Source: Liolophura sinensis (Eukaryota; Mollusca; Polyplacophora; Chitonida; Chitonidae). Taken from it: a DNA stretch of 64,000 bases. Of this stretch, positions 1-15,200 are shown in pieces. Under the pieces are notes generated by a model. The model did no database searches, was not told where the DNA came from, and saw nothing but the letters and a program-made list of their open reading frames with translations. How positions within the stretch are numbered: the stretch's first letter is position 1; each line of letters starts with the position of its first letter. Where the stretch lies: assembly GCF_032854445.1 (NCBI RefSeq), contig NC_088295.1, positions 35,992,510 to 36,056,509 on the forward strand, written 5' to 3'. A program made the translations under genes and the position numbers.

Positions 1-211
1 TAAATACCTAAATAGATACACATGCAAAAGTTCTTAACAGTTTCAAAGCAGTACAGGATGAATTGTGTCTTGTAATGAGGGAAATAGTTAATTTCACATT
101 GTTGTTTAGTGATATGGCTTGAATATTGTCACCTCGTTACAATCATCACTGTATGATGAGGTTTAATATTTCTCATCTTGGTACTATCAGCATTACATGG
201 TTTGTTTGTAG

Positions 212-3200
212 GAGCATGATTGGGGAGTGTTAAAACTGCTGCTAGAGAAGCTACCATTGGCTCTGCAAAACAAGACCATCATTCTGTCAGGACACCAGCA
301 CCATGTCAATGTGATTTGTCAAAGACTCTGTGCCATGGTATGTTCTTGTCACTATAAAGAAAATAACATATCCTTAGATGATTATTTGTTTATAATTATA
401 AGCACTGTCACTGGTAACAGCTGAAATATTGCCAATTATCAAGTCAGCCATATCAGTGTACATTTAACTCAACAGGTCTGACCAGTGAAGAGTAATAAAA
501 GAAAATCATTACGTGTATGTGTTTTCCATTGACTTTGTATTATGTAGCATCTGTCATTAATTTAATTTTTGTGAACGTATTGGCATGCTTATTAAATGAT
601 AGGCTTATTGCCCTCTTATGCCATGAATGGGAAGGAGTCCTGTCGCAAGGGACATCAGTCACTATTTAGGCCTGAAATCATGCATTCAAGCTTTGCATTA
701 ATAATATCTGTTCTTAACATACATGTGATTCATTTATTCATCATATGGCTCATACGATACTTGACCTAAAGTTTCCCATGTGAGTTACTGTTGTTTACTT
801 TTGCACGATCTGAGTTGACGGTAAGATGACAGAGGAGAGTGATTAGCCTCCTGCCAGTTTCATTACGAGGAATGGCACTTTGCATCTCTGGTTGCTAATC
901 CTCGCCGCATGAAGTCAAGTCACTGACAGTGAGGTGTGCAGGCCTCTCCACGCATAGGCCTACATATACATCTCTAAATATACCCCTAAATGAAGTGGAA
1001 GAAAGTAGTAAGATAGGCGATGCCTGTTACAAACTTTTCCAAAAACTGTCTGAAAACATGACTAGGCCAAACAACGAATGTACATGCACGATGTTCACTG
1101 CAGATGAACTGATTATTCGAGTTAGGTCTACGTGGAAGTCACCTCACACCATTATCTTGAGACTTTTGTCTGCTGAGAGCCCTCAATATGCAACGAATAT
1201 ATGTACAAATGTATTTTACCTCAAAAACGAATTTCAGTGAGAAATATCTGTCATCAGCTTCCCATGTCCATGTAATTGTAATTTAGTACATGTATGTCAG
1301 TCTACATGCAAGTTTTTTTTTTTTTTTTATGCTCAGAACTGTCCTCCTATTGCAGGAGAGTTCCTTTTCCCACATTTTTGTATTGAGAACCTCCATTAAA
1401 CACAAAAAACATATTTCATGCAAGGTTTCAGAAAACTACCACGATTTTTCAGGTAGCACTGTGTACGAGTCCGATATAACTGGAGACAGAATTTGTTTGA
1501 GTTGTTATGACATTAGGAGTTCGCTCAACACCGTCACTGGCTTTATAAACAATATGTTTTATGACTTCTCGTATACAGTTTTGCCCACACGTTATTTACC
1601 TGTCACCAGCGACAGATTATTGTTTTGCCTTTCACCAGCATAAATCATGTGATCTATGGGTAGACAAGTAGAAATTTCGAGCCCTGAGATTGTAAGTGGC
1701 TTGTGTCTGTATGTAGATAAATCCAATCTGACTATGACTAAAATTTCATCTGAGGGGGCTCATATTTACGCTGACAGTCTTTCAAATTACGCCAGAATGA
1801 ACAAGAAATGGTTACTAGCTACCGCGGTGCAAAAACACATGTGTAGATGTTGCTTTGATTACAATTTGACATCTTCATCTCGTCTGTTGGTAGGCCTAGT
1901 TTGTCAATATGGATTCACAGTGTGCTATCTTCAGCTACAGCTTTGTATACAGAGAGCCCTGCAGTTCATAAACAAATATTTGACATGACACTACACATTC
2001 CCAAATTCCCATTTATCACAAAATAACAATAATAAAAAAATCAACTCAACGCAATGAATCCTGGGATACACTGTCCAAGTCCCAGGGTGAAACATTAGAT
2101 CATTTAGAGTATGCATGCATGAGTGATTCCTTTTACTTGTTTTACTGTAAGTAGACGCCCTCAGTGATTTATTTACAGGTGAGTGATCGGCAGTCTGGTT
2201 ACCCAGAGAAGTTTCACAACCTGCCCTCTAAGTTCACTCGCTCAGACTTCCATGCCTATGTCTTTCCTGTGCTGGCTTGTATGGTTTCCTACTACAACTA
2301 CCTGGACAGAAATGGACAGGTAAACTCACATATATTCTCTTCACCCGTTGACAGATTAAGGTTGATATAAAGGCATCTCATACATGTAAGAAAAGAAAAA
2401 GCTGAAATATTTCAAATACCAGTAAAGATACATGATGTATTCAATTTATTTTTCTTCAGTTTTCCTTGCTTTTTTAATTAGCTGTGGAAATAAATGTGTT
2501 GCTATTTATAGCCGGTATAACCCCCTATGTGTCATACTTACCATATTGGCAGCAGAAAAAAGTCAACTTTGTATCTAACCAAAGCAAAACGAAGAAACTG
2601 TATGTTAGAAAACATATTTAATCCTTTGCCAGCGGGATCTGATAGAGTGCCTGGAGTTTGGTCTGGTATCTAAGTGTGCCAAGGTGTGTGTGAACGCTCT
2701 CCGACTGTGCACCCTGGAGATGCAAGAAGTGATGATGAGGCTCCTGCCCTCTGTCGTTCTGCGCCTCTCCAAGATATCAGCCACTGTCTCCATGGCCATC
2801 CCTGTGCTGGCCTTCCTGTCCAGTGAGTTACCTCCCCATTACTCATTCACTGCACTTAGATCATACATGTGTGTATTTCGGCGAAGGATGTCCTGCACAA
2901 TGCTGAACATTATTTCATTTGGTCATGGCAATCTCCACACATACTTAGTACTGTGAACAGGGCATACAAACTTTTTATGGGACTAGTTGAATTTGACAAT
3001 TCCAACATGCGAACGTGACTTCAATGGCAGGGCAAAACCACTGGCTCCTATGGTTTGTGGAGCCTAGGGGATAATAAGTAGTCAACGAGACTTATGTGGA
3101 GCTTTGCACTTTCTAATATTTGTTGAAGGCCACTTGTCTTCCACCAGTATGGTGTGCATATCTGTACATCAGACATAGAAAGAATTGTTGGTTAATTACC

Positions 3201-6200
3201 AAATGTGGGTGGTTTACCCCTGATACTCCGGTTTCCTCTACCCGCATATCAAATCAGTGTTATAAAAGTGACAAATTCTTGAGTTCAGCATTAAACAACA
3301 ATCAACTAAATACAGAAATAAATGCAGTGAAGACGGTGTATTGGGAAACTATTCCAAGACTCTGTTTGATTTTCTTTCCAGGCCTGGTGAGGCTGCCAAA
3401 GCTTTATGCCAACTTTGTTGAAGATCAGTACATGAGTGTATTTGCCATAGCTTTACCATACACTAATCCCTTCAAGTAAGTTGGTCAAAGCTGGCAAGCC
3501 TGTTTTTGTCCGAGTACATGTACGTGTATGTGTAACCTTCATATTATTCACCTGTGGTTTTTAAACAGTGTAATTTGATCAACATTTAAATTTACCAGTT
3601 CTAAAGTTGCAGTTTAAAAGTTATGTCTGTCAGTCTTTCCCAATGTATATGATAGAATTCTGTTTTCAGTTGGGGTTACTTTGAACACACACCCTGTACT
3701 GTAATTTTTTGCCATAATTTGGGCAGGTCCAAAACTTAATGGTACACTTTTGCTCATTTAGAGGTGACTAAATTGATCAAATGGGTAGTTCTGCTTATAA
3801 TGGTATTCTGGAGGTAGTGGGTTGTTATTCTGTTGGTAGTGGGTTGTTATTCTGTGGGTAGCGAGCTGTTATTCTGTGGGTAGCGAGCTGTTATTCTGTT
3901 GGTAGTCACTTGTTATTATGTGGGTAGTAGGTTGTTATTCTGTTGGTAGTGTTGGCATTAGGGTATGTTCTTCCAAGTCTTTCCAATCTTTTAGTGATTT
4001 TATATTTATAGTTTACAGTATATTTATTGATTTTTTGTTCAGGTTCAGCCACTACACCGTCTCTCTTGCTCATCATGTGATAGCCATGTGGTTTATCAGG
4101 TGCCGCCTGCCATTTCGCAAAGAATTTGTCAAGTTTATTCATAAGGTATGTGCTGTTATTCTGTCTTCTTACATATCAAAAGACTTTTTGGACCTTTTTT
4201 TTTTCTTTTATTCAGTTAAATAGAATGGTGTTTTACGCCATACCGTACTCAAGAATATATCACTTGTACGATGACGGCCAGCATGAGGGTTGGAGGCAAC
4301 CAAGCAAAGCCAGATGGAAACCCAAAACCATCTACAGGTTGCTGCAAGACCCATGTTCTTTGTACATGTTTCCCTCTCCACTCTACAATATGCTAAGATG
4401 TGTCACATTAATTGTCTGTAATACATGGAGCTATATTGAATTTTTCCAAAAAACATTAGTATTATAGATAATTCCAATGCAAAAATGTCCCAACATTATT
4501 TCATATCACAGCTTTGCATCAGTGGTGAAAACGTTACTTCATCACTAAGAATTTTGACATATGAAGCTATTGTATCAGACATTGGATAGACAAATTTGAA
4601 ACATATTGAGTCATGTGGTGTAAAGGACTTTATGTATCTGAGGGAATTTTGTTAGTTTAAAAGCTCATTTTTTCATCTTCATAATCCATTTTGATATTTC
4701 GTTGTTGTAATATCACCCTGATAGTGGATTCTGTTAGCCTGAAAATCCTTTTTGCCCTTCTTATAGTTCATTTCATTAACTACATATTTTTATTTTTTTG
4801 TTTTGCCCAACCTTTCATTTTATCTATTTGAAAAAATAATAATTTTTTATGTGTTTCTCTGCAGGGATTGAGAGCAAATGTACTGCTGAAGTTTCAGGAA
4901 AACTCCAATTCCAATCTGCAGTTGTTGAATGAAGATTCCAGTGAAAGGGGTAGAACCTCCAGTTATAATGAGGCTGCATTAAGACGGTATGTCCACAATG
5001 AGCATCCAGTGATAGAGGTAGAACCTCTAGTTATAATGAGGCTGCACTGAAACAGTAGATCCACTGTGATAGGGGTTGAACCTCCAGTTATAATGAGGCT
5101 GTTCTGAGATGGTAGGTCCACTGTGAGCGTCCAGTGATAGGGTTAAAACCTCCAGTTATAATGAGGCTGGTCTGAGACAGTAGATCCACTGTGATAGGGG
5201 TAGAACCTCCAGTTATAATGAGGCTGCTCTGAGATGGTAGGTCCACTGTGAGCGTCCAGTGATAGGGGTAGAACCTCCAGTTATAATGAGGCTGCACTAA
5301 GACGGTATGTCCACAATGAGCATCCAGTGATAGAGGTAGAACCTCTAGCTATAATGAGGCTGCACTGAAACAGTAGATCCACTGTGATAGGGGTAGAACC
5401 TCCAGTTATAGTGAGGCTGTTCTGAGATGGTGGATCCACTGTGATATGGGTAGAACCTCCAGTTATAATGAGGCTGTTCTGAGATGGTAGGTCCACTGTG
5501 AGCGTCCAGTGATGTGGGTAGAACCTCCAGTTATAATGAGGCTGTTCTGAGATGGTAGGTCCACTGTGAGCGTCCAGTGATGTGGGTAGAACCTTCAGTT
5601 ATAATGAGACTGTTCTGAGATGGTAGGTCCACTGTGAGCGTCCAGTGATGTGGGTAGAACCTCCAGTTATAATGAGACTGTTCTGAGACGGTAGATGCAC
5701 TGTGATAGGGGTAGAACCTCCAGTTATAATGAGGCTGTTCTGAGATGGTAGGTCCACTGTGAGCGTCCAGTGATATGGGCAGAACCTCCAGTTATAATGA
5801 GGCTGTTCTGAGATGGTAGGTCCACTGTGAGCGTCCAGTGATATGGGTAGAACCTCCAGTTATAATGAGGCTGTTCTGAGATGGTAGGTCCACTGTGAGC
5901 GTCCAGTGATGTGGGTAGAACCTCCAGTTATAATGAGGCTGTTCTGAGACGGTAGATGCACTGTGATAGGGGTAGAACCTCCAGTTATAATGAGGCTGTT
6001 CTGAGACGGTAGATGCACTGTGATAGGGGTAGAACCTCCAGTTATAATGAAGCTGGTGTGAGACAGTAGATCCACTGTGATAGGGGTAGAACCTCCAGTT
6101 ATAGTGAGGCTGCTCTGAGACGGTAGATGCATTGTGATAGGGGTAGAACCTCCAGTTATAATGACGCTGTTCTGAGATGGTAGATGCACTGTGATAGGGG

Positions 6201-9200
6201 TAGAACCTCCAGTTATAGTGAGGCTGCTCTGAGACGGTAGATGCATTGTGATAGGGGTAGAACCTCCAGTTATAATGAGGCTGTTCTGAGATGGTAGATC
6301 CACTGTGATAGGGGTAGAACCTCCAGTTATAATGAGGCTGCTCTGAGATGGTAGGTCCACTGTGAGCATGCAGTGATAAGGGTAGAGCCTCCAGTTATAA
6401 TGAGGCTGCACTGAGGTGGTAGGTCTACTGTGAGCACCCAATGATAGGGGTAGAACCTTCAATTGTAATGTGGCTGCTCTGATAGGCAGCTGTAGTAATA
6501 GACACTGTACTTAAAACACTTCACCTGGAAACAGTGTACCTGTTTAAGAATGTCTCAAAGTCACAACTGTGTTAGGTGCTGTTTACAAAGGAATTGGTTT
6601 ATATAACCCTTTTCTTGACTTTTTAAGCTTTATGCTCAGCACATAAAGTAGGTAAAAGGAAAAAAAGGCTTACACATGTAGTGTGATTCATTTATGTGAA
6701 AATTCATCTAATTTGTTAATTTGTTTCATTTCCATTTAATCACGTATTAAATATGTTATGTTGAATGTAAAATGGATAGCCCCAAAAATGTTATTTCAAT
6801 GTTCAAACATGATGTGGGACTGGTGTAGTGATTTATGAGCCAGTTCAGTCAGTGGCGTGGGTTGTTATTTCAGTAGGAAGCGCCACCCATCAGGTCCATC
6901 TATGAGCTCCCGCCTCACAATGGCCCCATTTGTAGATGAGAAGGTCACGCAGTTTCACATCGAGCTGACAGAGACCTGTACAGACATGATGTCCAGATAC
7001 ACCTTTGGCAACTTCTCCACCATTCCTAAAAGGTAAACACGTCTGTTTTATACTGTGCTCATATTTTCTTCTCTATGCATGTATATTCTAAAGAAATTTT
7101 CCTGTTGACACATGGAATTTTAGTATATCTGTAAGCTGTAAAGAAGAACAGTTTTAAAATGAAAAGTTAACAGTTTCAAAACCCTAGGAGAGATGACATG
7201 AATAATGTTCACTAACCTTTGTGAGGAAATTCTATGCAATCTGTGTAAATTTTAGAAGACAGATCTCTGCAAAGCTTTCTTAAACACAAAGTGTTGATTT
7301 TAGATGCCATTTGGAATCACATAAATGGCATTAACATAGATACAGCTTAATCAGTTATGATTACCTGACCTGGTATTTTTGAACTTGAAAAGTATTTCTA
7401 GTCACTTAAGGAGTAGGCATTTTAATGATAAACATGGTGCAGGTACATGCATACAGGTAATGGTAAAAATCTTTAACAACTTCAATACTTTGTATTTAAA
7501 GACCACTTTTCGAACTTTTGAACATTTGTTCTGTAGATCACCAGTTGCTGACTTTTTGTTGACTGGTGGCCAAAGTCAGACATGGTTGCTTGGCAACAAA
7601 CTGATCACCGTGACAACCAGTGGAGGTGGAGTAAAGCCTGGGCCGCAAGGACTGTGTGAGAAGTGTCTAGCTGTGTGCAGATCTCCGGATACAGAACCTG
7701 TCAAGTCAGTCAGCGACACAACTTCTAACAAGCGAAGACGACACAGATCTGCTGCCTGCAGTCGAAGTGTCAGCACACTAGAACCCACTCACGTGTCCAG
7801 CCAGGATGACATTAATGTACGAGGAAGCAGCAAGTATGAAGATGACCTTCATCTCCTTGATGACGACAATGTAACACCTGTGTTCGCAGGTCACGATGAT
7901 GTTGGGGTTCAAACTGGTCGATCATTGACAGATCATTACAATACATCAGAAACCATGGAGACTTACTTACTGAGTATGTTTTATAGGTTTCTTGTTTTAT
8001 TCATATTTTAGAGTGAAAACAGTTAATTTTTGGCTTCCTTTAATTTAGTTGTGCACACTGACTTCCTCTCCAGCTGTATGCAAGCAAACTTCAGAAGGCT
8101 GTGGGTTCCCCTGAGCACTGCCCGATTTCCGCTCTGCATAATGCTGGCTGCCATTTTATGAAATACTTTCGAGTACCAATCAGATAAATCAAATAAATTT
8201 AGTTGTTTGTGTACATGTTGATTTTCGTACCACACTTCAGCACAAGTTGGGGATATTAGTGTAATCTGCCTGTCGTTTGTCCGGTTCATTGGCCATGCAA
8301 TAATTGTTCAAATTATTGTTCTATTGTGTGTTCATTTTCATTTTGTAGGCCCTCGAATCAAGTTCAGAAAAGTTTTGCATAGTTAGCATTGGTAATAGAT
8401 TAATCCTTGTTATTTTTCAGATCTGAGAGGTCAGAGTTCTAACAGGCCAGTGTTGCCCCCTCAGTTGTGTAACTGTTGGTGTACAGGCTGGGCTGAGGTT
8501 TGCGTGAGGTCCCCGAGTGGGGTCACCTCCTGGATGATGAGGGTCCAAAATGACCCCAGCATCTTCTCATCAACATTAGAACTCTCACTGGACGACATCT
8601 CTCAGCTGTTCTCTCCATATCAAGGAAAAGCCAAAGGTTATGACGCTGACAGCATGGGGATGATTGACAGCGAAAGTCTGGAAGAGGAAGAGTATGAGTC
8701 ACTGTATGAGAGCAACTTCCCTTCTGTGTTCAATGACAACGCCTGTAAGCGACAGGAAAGCCAGCCATTTGAAGGTTAAATTTATAACAAATGATCTGTT
8801 CTTCAAAATTAGGTTGTTTTCAGAGTTCAGATTTTACCAGCAATTTCATATTTTGACTGCAAATTACCATATACTTGTTACAAGTAAGTAAATAAATGTA
8901 TGAATGAAAGTAAATAAATTTTAGTACTGTTATGATTTTATCATACATTTATGTACTGCAGTTTTAACTTGTCCTGACATTTTACTCAACCTTTCTTGTT
9001 CAGAATATTTGCTGACATTTTTCTTGATATGTTCATCTGTTTATGTACTGTGGTTTTAACTTGTCCTGACATTGTACTCAACCTTTTTTGTTCAGAACTT
9101 TTGCTGACATTTTTCTTGATATGTTCACATGTTTTAGTTGACCTTGATCGTACCCTTGAAATGGACCCAACTGACTCAGTGGAGGTATGTATCCAGGCCA

Positions 9201-12200
9201 CACATGTGTCAATAGGTTAGTAACATCAACTGACTCAGTGGAGGTATGTATCAAGGCCACACTTGTGTCAGTAGGTTAGTAACATCAACTGACTCATTGG
9301 AAGTATGTATCCAGGCCACACATGTGTCAATAGGTTAGTAACATCAAGATCTTCATGGGCCTCTGTGGAAAGAATGGTTAACATGCTATAGCAGTGCATT
9401 GACTACCACCAGTGCAGTCACTGGGAGTTCAAGTCCAGCTCATGCTGGCTTCTTGTCTATTCATTTATAGGAAGGTCTGCCCCAGCCTGGTTTCCTCCCA
9501 CTATAATCAAGATCTTTTGTTTATTTTCACTTTTGTGAAAAGTACCTACATGCCCTTGCATATGTCTGATATGTAGAGCCTGTCGCTTGTTTTTAAGTTT
9601 ATGAACACAATACTGATATCATAAGATCTAAAAAAATGGACACTTTCAATTCCGTTTTCCTGAAATATTTACTTTATACATGTTTTTTTGTTAGATTAAA
9701 TCTCAGGAACTGGATGCTTTAATCTTAAGTTTCGTATTCCTCAGACAATGAAGGATTGTAAACAAGAGTCTGGAGAAGATGGCTTAGTGACCAGTGTGAG
9801 TCTGAGGAAGAGTAACTCCTCCCCCTCCATACTGGGTTCCTGTGATGGCTCCTCTAACAAAGACTCAGGAAGCAGTGACAATTTTGACATCACAGAGAAG
9901 ATTAGTGAGCACACAGTGCTGCAGCCGCCGACTGTGGTGAAGACAGACACACAGCTGCTGGAAGAGATCAAACTGAACGCTTACCTGGACACAGAGGTGA
10001 CAATGGGCAGGATAAGTTCTGAGACATCATTACCTGCCATCGAAGAGGTCACATCTTCCAGTAAATCCCCAGAAAAAACATTGAGCAGGCCATTGAGCAC
10101 CACACCAGAGCAGTCCCCGTCAGCATTCAGGCGTCTCAAGCGCACCCCACCCAAAGCTCAACCCCCAGAGAGTGAGGGGGAGCAAAATACCCATACGAGA
10201 CGAGATACCACGTTCACTATAGGGGGTGAGGCAGATCTACCAGACGGAAACAGTCCATCGAAGGAGAGTCTCCAGCGGAGCCTGTCACATGAGGGGGACG
10301 AAGATGTAGGACAGCATTCTCCTCCAATGAGGAAAAACCGAGGCCACACGATTGCAGTGATGTCACCTGCTAAGTCAGAGCCCTCAGAGTCACGGCAAAA
10401 GACAACCCCTAGCAGAGAACCTCAGAGAGGCGGCACCAGTCCTGCCCATGTTTTTCTACAACTCTATCAGAGCTCCTCTTTTCATGCTACAGTGGAGAGA
10501 CCAATATTACTGCCAAACACTTCTGTGAGTAAAACACATACTACATGAGCCAAGGAACAGACAAGTTCCCTCCCTAGAAACTCGGGCCAGTTTTCACAAA
10601 GACATCTCTGACATCTCAAAATTTAAAACTTTATCACAATGCTTAGTTTTTGGTTCAAGCATTGAAATTTTTAGAAAAAATTGTCTTAAAGCTACATTGA
10701 TGAATGGTCAAAATGTTAATTTTCAGGTCCCCAAAAAATAAGTTCAAAAATCACATTTCAAATTTTTATGCAAGTCAGAAATGGCTTTGAGAAATTGGCC
10801 GTTGTCTCACCTCTAAGCAAACTGGTAGACTTAAGTATCCCATTGTCTATTTGCAGAATACAAACAAGGTGTGACTCATGAAAACTGTCGTAGATCAGAT
10901 GTATGTGTGTGTTACAGTTTCCATTGTCCATGGTCCTAACAACTAAAGTATCCTGTTGTTTTGCAGAATATTAACAGGGCCATGAAAATGTTAGATTTGA
11001 TATATCCCTATGAGACTCACAAGATTGGGGTGATCTATGTTGGACCTGGTCAGGTAAGTTCTGGGAAAATCTGCTCTGTGTATTTACTAACTTATTCAAC
11101 ACTGCACTCAACACAATTATTTTGTAAACACTCTTTTGTATGTAAAACTCATCTGAAGAAAGTAGAAGGTGAAGAACAAATTGAAATTGGTTAAGTGTTC
11201 TTTCAATATGAAGCCCATTTGAAGTACTAAAGAGGCCTGGGTTTTGTAACTAGCCATGTGATATCAAAAATACTCAGGTGACATACACAGAAAGCAAACA
11301 GAGCATACAACATTGCCAATAATTACCCAGCATTTTTGGTGTACTTGGGCTCTTTTTGTGCGTGTATCAACAAATTGATTTCTGAACACACTATAGACTG
11401 AGGGTATATTCTGCCTGTGTCAAGTTGACACTTGTTCTTTGTGTCTGTGTAGGCTAATGACGAGACAGCAATCCTGTCTAACTTGTATGGCTCAGCACGC
11501 TATGTACAGTTCCTGGAGGGCCTTGGGACATTGATCCGACTGAAAGACATTGACCCAAACCAGACATACAGCGGAGGCCTGGAGACAGGCGGCACAGATG
11601 GACAATTCACTTACAGCTGGCAAGACGAGGCCATGCATGGTAAGGCAACTGGATATGTTACATAGTGTAAGATAGAGCTGGTCGTGGACAGACGGACCAG
11701 CAGAGTTTCTGAGATACCTGTAAAGAGTTCATTTTGGGGTTAGTCCTTACAAGTACTTGGTTTCTTGGCATTAAAGTGAAGCCACTATAAATTGAGCCAC
11801 TAAAGCTGAAATAAATAATAAAGTAGTATTCCAGAAATGTTCTGCAAAATTTTAAAAAAAAATCTACACTGCTTATCAACAAAGTAAATAGCAAACAATC
11901 ATCAGTACCTAGCCACTTATTTGGTTCCCTATTTTACCATGTTATAGCTATCTAGAGTGACGTCATAAAACCTAGGAGCTCTCCCATTCTATCAGTATTA
12001 AGCAATGTGACAATAAAAAAATACAAACAAAAACACCTGATACCCAAACAAAGAGCATCAGTTTTGTTCTGTGCTCAAAGGGCCGATGTTTCTTTTAATT
12101 TTTGCGCTTTGTCAAGGCAGTGTTTGTGGACACAAGTGTCATGTTTTAATGGCCTTGCTCACCCGCGTCCTGCATGGGTGTAAGCATTTGGCTTAGCTGG

Positions 12201-15200
12201 CTGTACCGACTTCAGGGAATTACCACACATAGCAGGACCTGCTCATAAATGTGTGTTTCAAACTGAATCGGTTTAAGAATTGAACTAACCACAAAATCCA
12301 ATATATTGCATCAACATCTGTCTAACCACTATAAGAAACCACACTGACTATCGAGAGCAATAGGTTTTTGCATGTGACAGCCAATTTTCATGTGACGCTT
12401 TCAGCACTAGTGATTGGCCAATCTCGTAAGGGCTTCTACAACATTGCTACTCAGGGCGAATTGTCCGTCAGTGCCATATCCGCGATGCTGAACTTCATCT
12501 TCTCGGCTTTCAAAACTTACTAGAATTTTTTATATTTTTTTCTGTGATAACTGTGTCCTATCTCATTTTTCTGTATATATATATAAATATATAGTGGCAG
12601 ACTTAATGTTCACTTTAAATATCATATTGCATTATGTTAGAAATGAACCAATATATATTAAAGCTCTCATATTAGTATCAATTTATTTCTGCATGAAAGT
12701 TTGCAAGTGTTTATGGTTTTAACACATGCATAAAGCTTTAGAAACTGACTCCAGGACATTGACCAATGAGGTTGTGTGTTTGAATTCAGCTCCTGTTGCT
12801 TTGGCTTTCGCTTTAGGTGAAGAGGTTTGTCAGTTACCTGGCGAAGATTGGTGGTTTACACCTGGGATATAATACCGGTATATTAAATCCCAGGCTACTC
12901 CAAGCTCTCCAGTCTCCTCCACTCATACTCTGACTGCCCTTATATACTAATAACTGAAAAATTCTTAAGCATGGCAGTAAAAAACTAATCAATCAATTAA
13001 TCGGTCAGTCAAAGCACCTTCAGACTTATATTATAAATAGGGTGGCAATAAAATGTTTTTGTGTCTACCTATGAGTGTGGTCAGAGGGGAAGCAGTTCAA
13101 ACAGTGATCCACTTGAATATGACTCATATATGTGACATGACGTGTTGTTTTTGTGTTTCTAGTGATGTACCATGTGGCCACCTTGATGCCCCTTAAGGAC
13201 TCTGACCCCAACTGCAATGAGAAGAAGAGGCACATTGGCAATGACTTTGTCACCATTGTCTACAATGAGAGTGAAGAAGAGTATAAGATAGGTACCATCA
13301 AGGTTAGTCAAGCTTATACTTGTAATTCTGGTTATATGCTGGATTGTTGTTTTGCGCGGCAATCAAAAATATTTCATGTGACTGTCATCTACCCCCACGC
13401 CTCTCCAGACTTCTACGGTAAAGCCTTAGTCAAGTCAGCATGACCTGGATTTGAAACTGCAACCTCAGTCGTCAAGGAACCACTAAACTTCAGATAAAGC
13501 TATTTTTTCTTCCTTCTAAAACACTATTCAAAAATGTAAACCATACATTTCGTTTGAAATCACTAAAACTTTTCTTCCTTTTTCATGCGTAATGACCCAG
13601 GAGCCTCTCACCAATGCGGTCGCTGTGAGTTCAAGTCCAGCTCATGCTGGCTTCTTCTCCGGCTGTAAGTGGGAAGGTCTGCCAGCAACCTGCGGATGGT
13701 TGTGGGTTTCCCCTGGGCTGTGCCCGGTTTCCACCCACCATAATGCTGGCCGCCGTCGTATAAGTGAAATATTCCTGAGTACGGCGTAAAACACCAATCA
13801 AAAAAAAAAAATTCCTTTTTCATGTACTTCCTAGAAGTGAAGAACTGAATACAGATATTTTGTTGAACTTCTTTCCTCTTCCTTCATTTCATCTTTGTTT
13901 TGTGCACGCATATTTTTGTCATGTAACCATGAATGTTTTGTATTTCAGGGTCAGTTCAACTATGTGAATATTGTGATAAAACCACTGGACTATGAAAGTA
14001 ATGCTGTCACTCTTCAGGCTAAAGAAGGTAAGAAAAGGTTGATGTCATATATTTTGTGTTCTGCACGTTTGGTAGAGTATGAGTGATCTTGCTGTCATGT
14101 ATTTTGTTTAAATTTGACAGTTGCATTTACTACAAAGAGGTCAGAATCAGTTAAGGATAAGGTTTTTTATGTGGTGTTTGCCATCTCATTAAACTTGTTG
14201 TAAACACTATTTTTGCTGATAAAAAAATAAGCATAATGTTAAGAGAAGCCTTTTGGCTTTTTAAAATTTGTTTGCTGATATTAAGATAGGATAAGCTAGT
14301 ATCTGTGATTAAAAAGTTGAAAATACGTAGAGGTAGAGTTTTTTGTGAATTCAGGCAGTTGAATTACACTTCGTCACAAAAGTGTAAAAAAGCCACACAC
14401 CAAGCAGTAGCCAGTTTATTTAGACACATTTGTCTAAAAGTTTTGCACAGTTGATAATCTTTGCACTTTTATAATCTACTCTGAAAAAAAAGATAATTTT
14501 CAGTTTTAAATATGTGGAATAAGTGGTGGTAAAAAGTACCCATTTCATCATGTGTAACAAAATCCATGTTTTATGGAATGGAGTTATTAACATAATTCTT
14601 AATAAATGAAGGTCAGTGTAGGTTGGGTCAGAGGTCGGCAGAAAACTAATAATTTTAGTTCTATTACTATAGAAGGAATTAAGATTAGATTTCACAAAAT
14701 GCTGCAAGTTGAGGAGTCAAGCGATTTATTCGTGATGTTTGGTCTGTGTTTTCTCATTGTAGTGGCTCATTACAGTCTTACCACAGGTACGCCTGGTCAA
14801 TCTTTTGCATAGGCTGCACATTACTGTCTTTGTAGTTGCATTTAACTTGTGCATTGTGTAAATATATATATGTACACGGTTGTTATTTATAGCCAGTGTT
14901 TGTGTGGTTTGTAATGCTTGTCAGTATAAATACCTGTGTGGCTTCTAGTATAATATTCAAATAGAAACTCTGACCAAACAGTACTGACTCAGAAAAGATA
15001 ATAATTTTGGTTTGTAAGCACATATAATCCTTTGGATGTAATAGTTTTTATTGTGCAGAAATATCTTTGTGTGTGTGAACCTAAACAGTTTTAAAATGAA
15101 AGGAGTGAGCAACCAACTTTTTTCATACCTTTGAAGAATTCTTGTTCATTGTGTAACAGATGTTGCGTAATTGCTTGTATGAGGAACACTTCATTTTAAT

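Noticed and set aside
5088..6462. Long minus-strand open frames with a 19-residue repeat ([12 protein letters not shown] type)
   Set aside because: They arise because the 57-bp intronic minisatellite unit is a multiple of three; there is no start context or splice support, and the frame breaks wherever 68-bp units occur.
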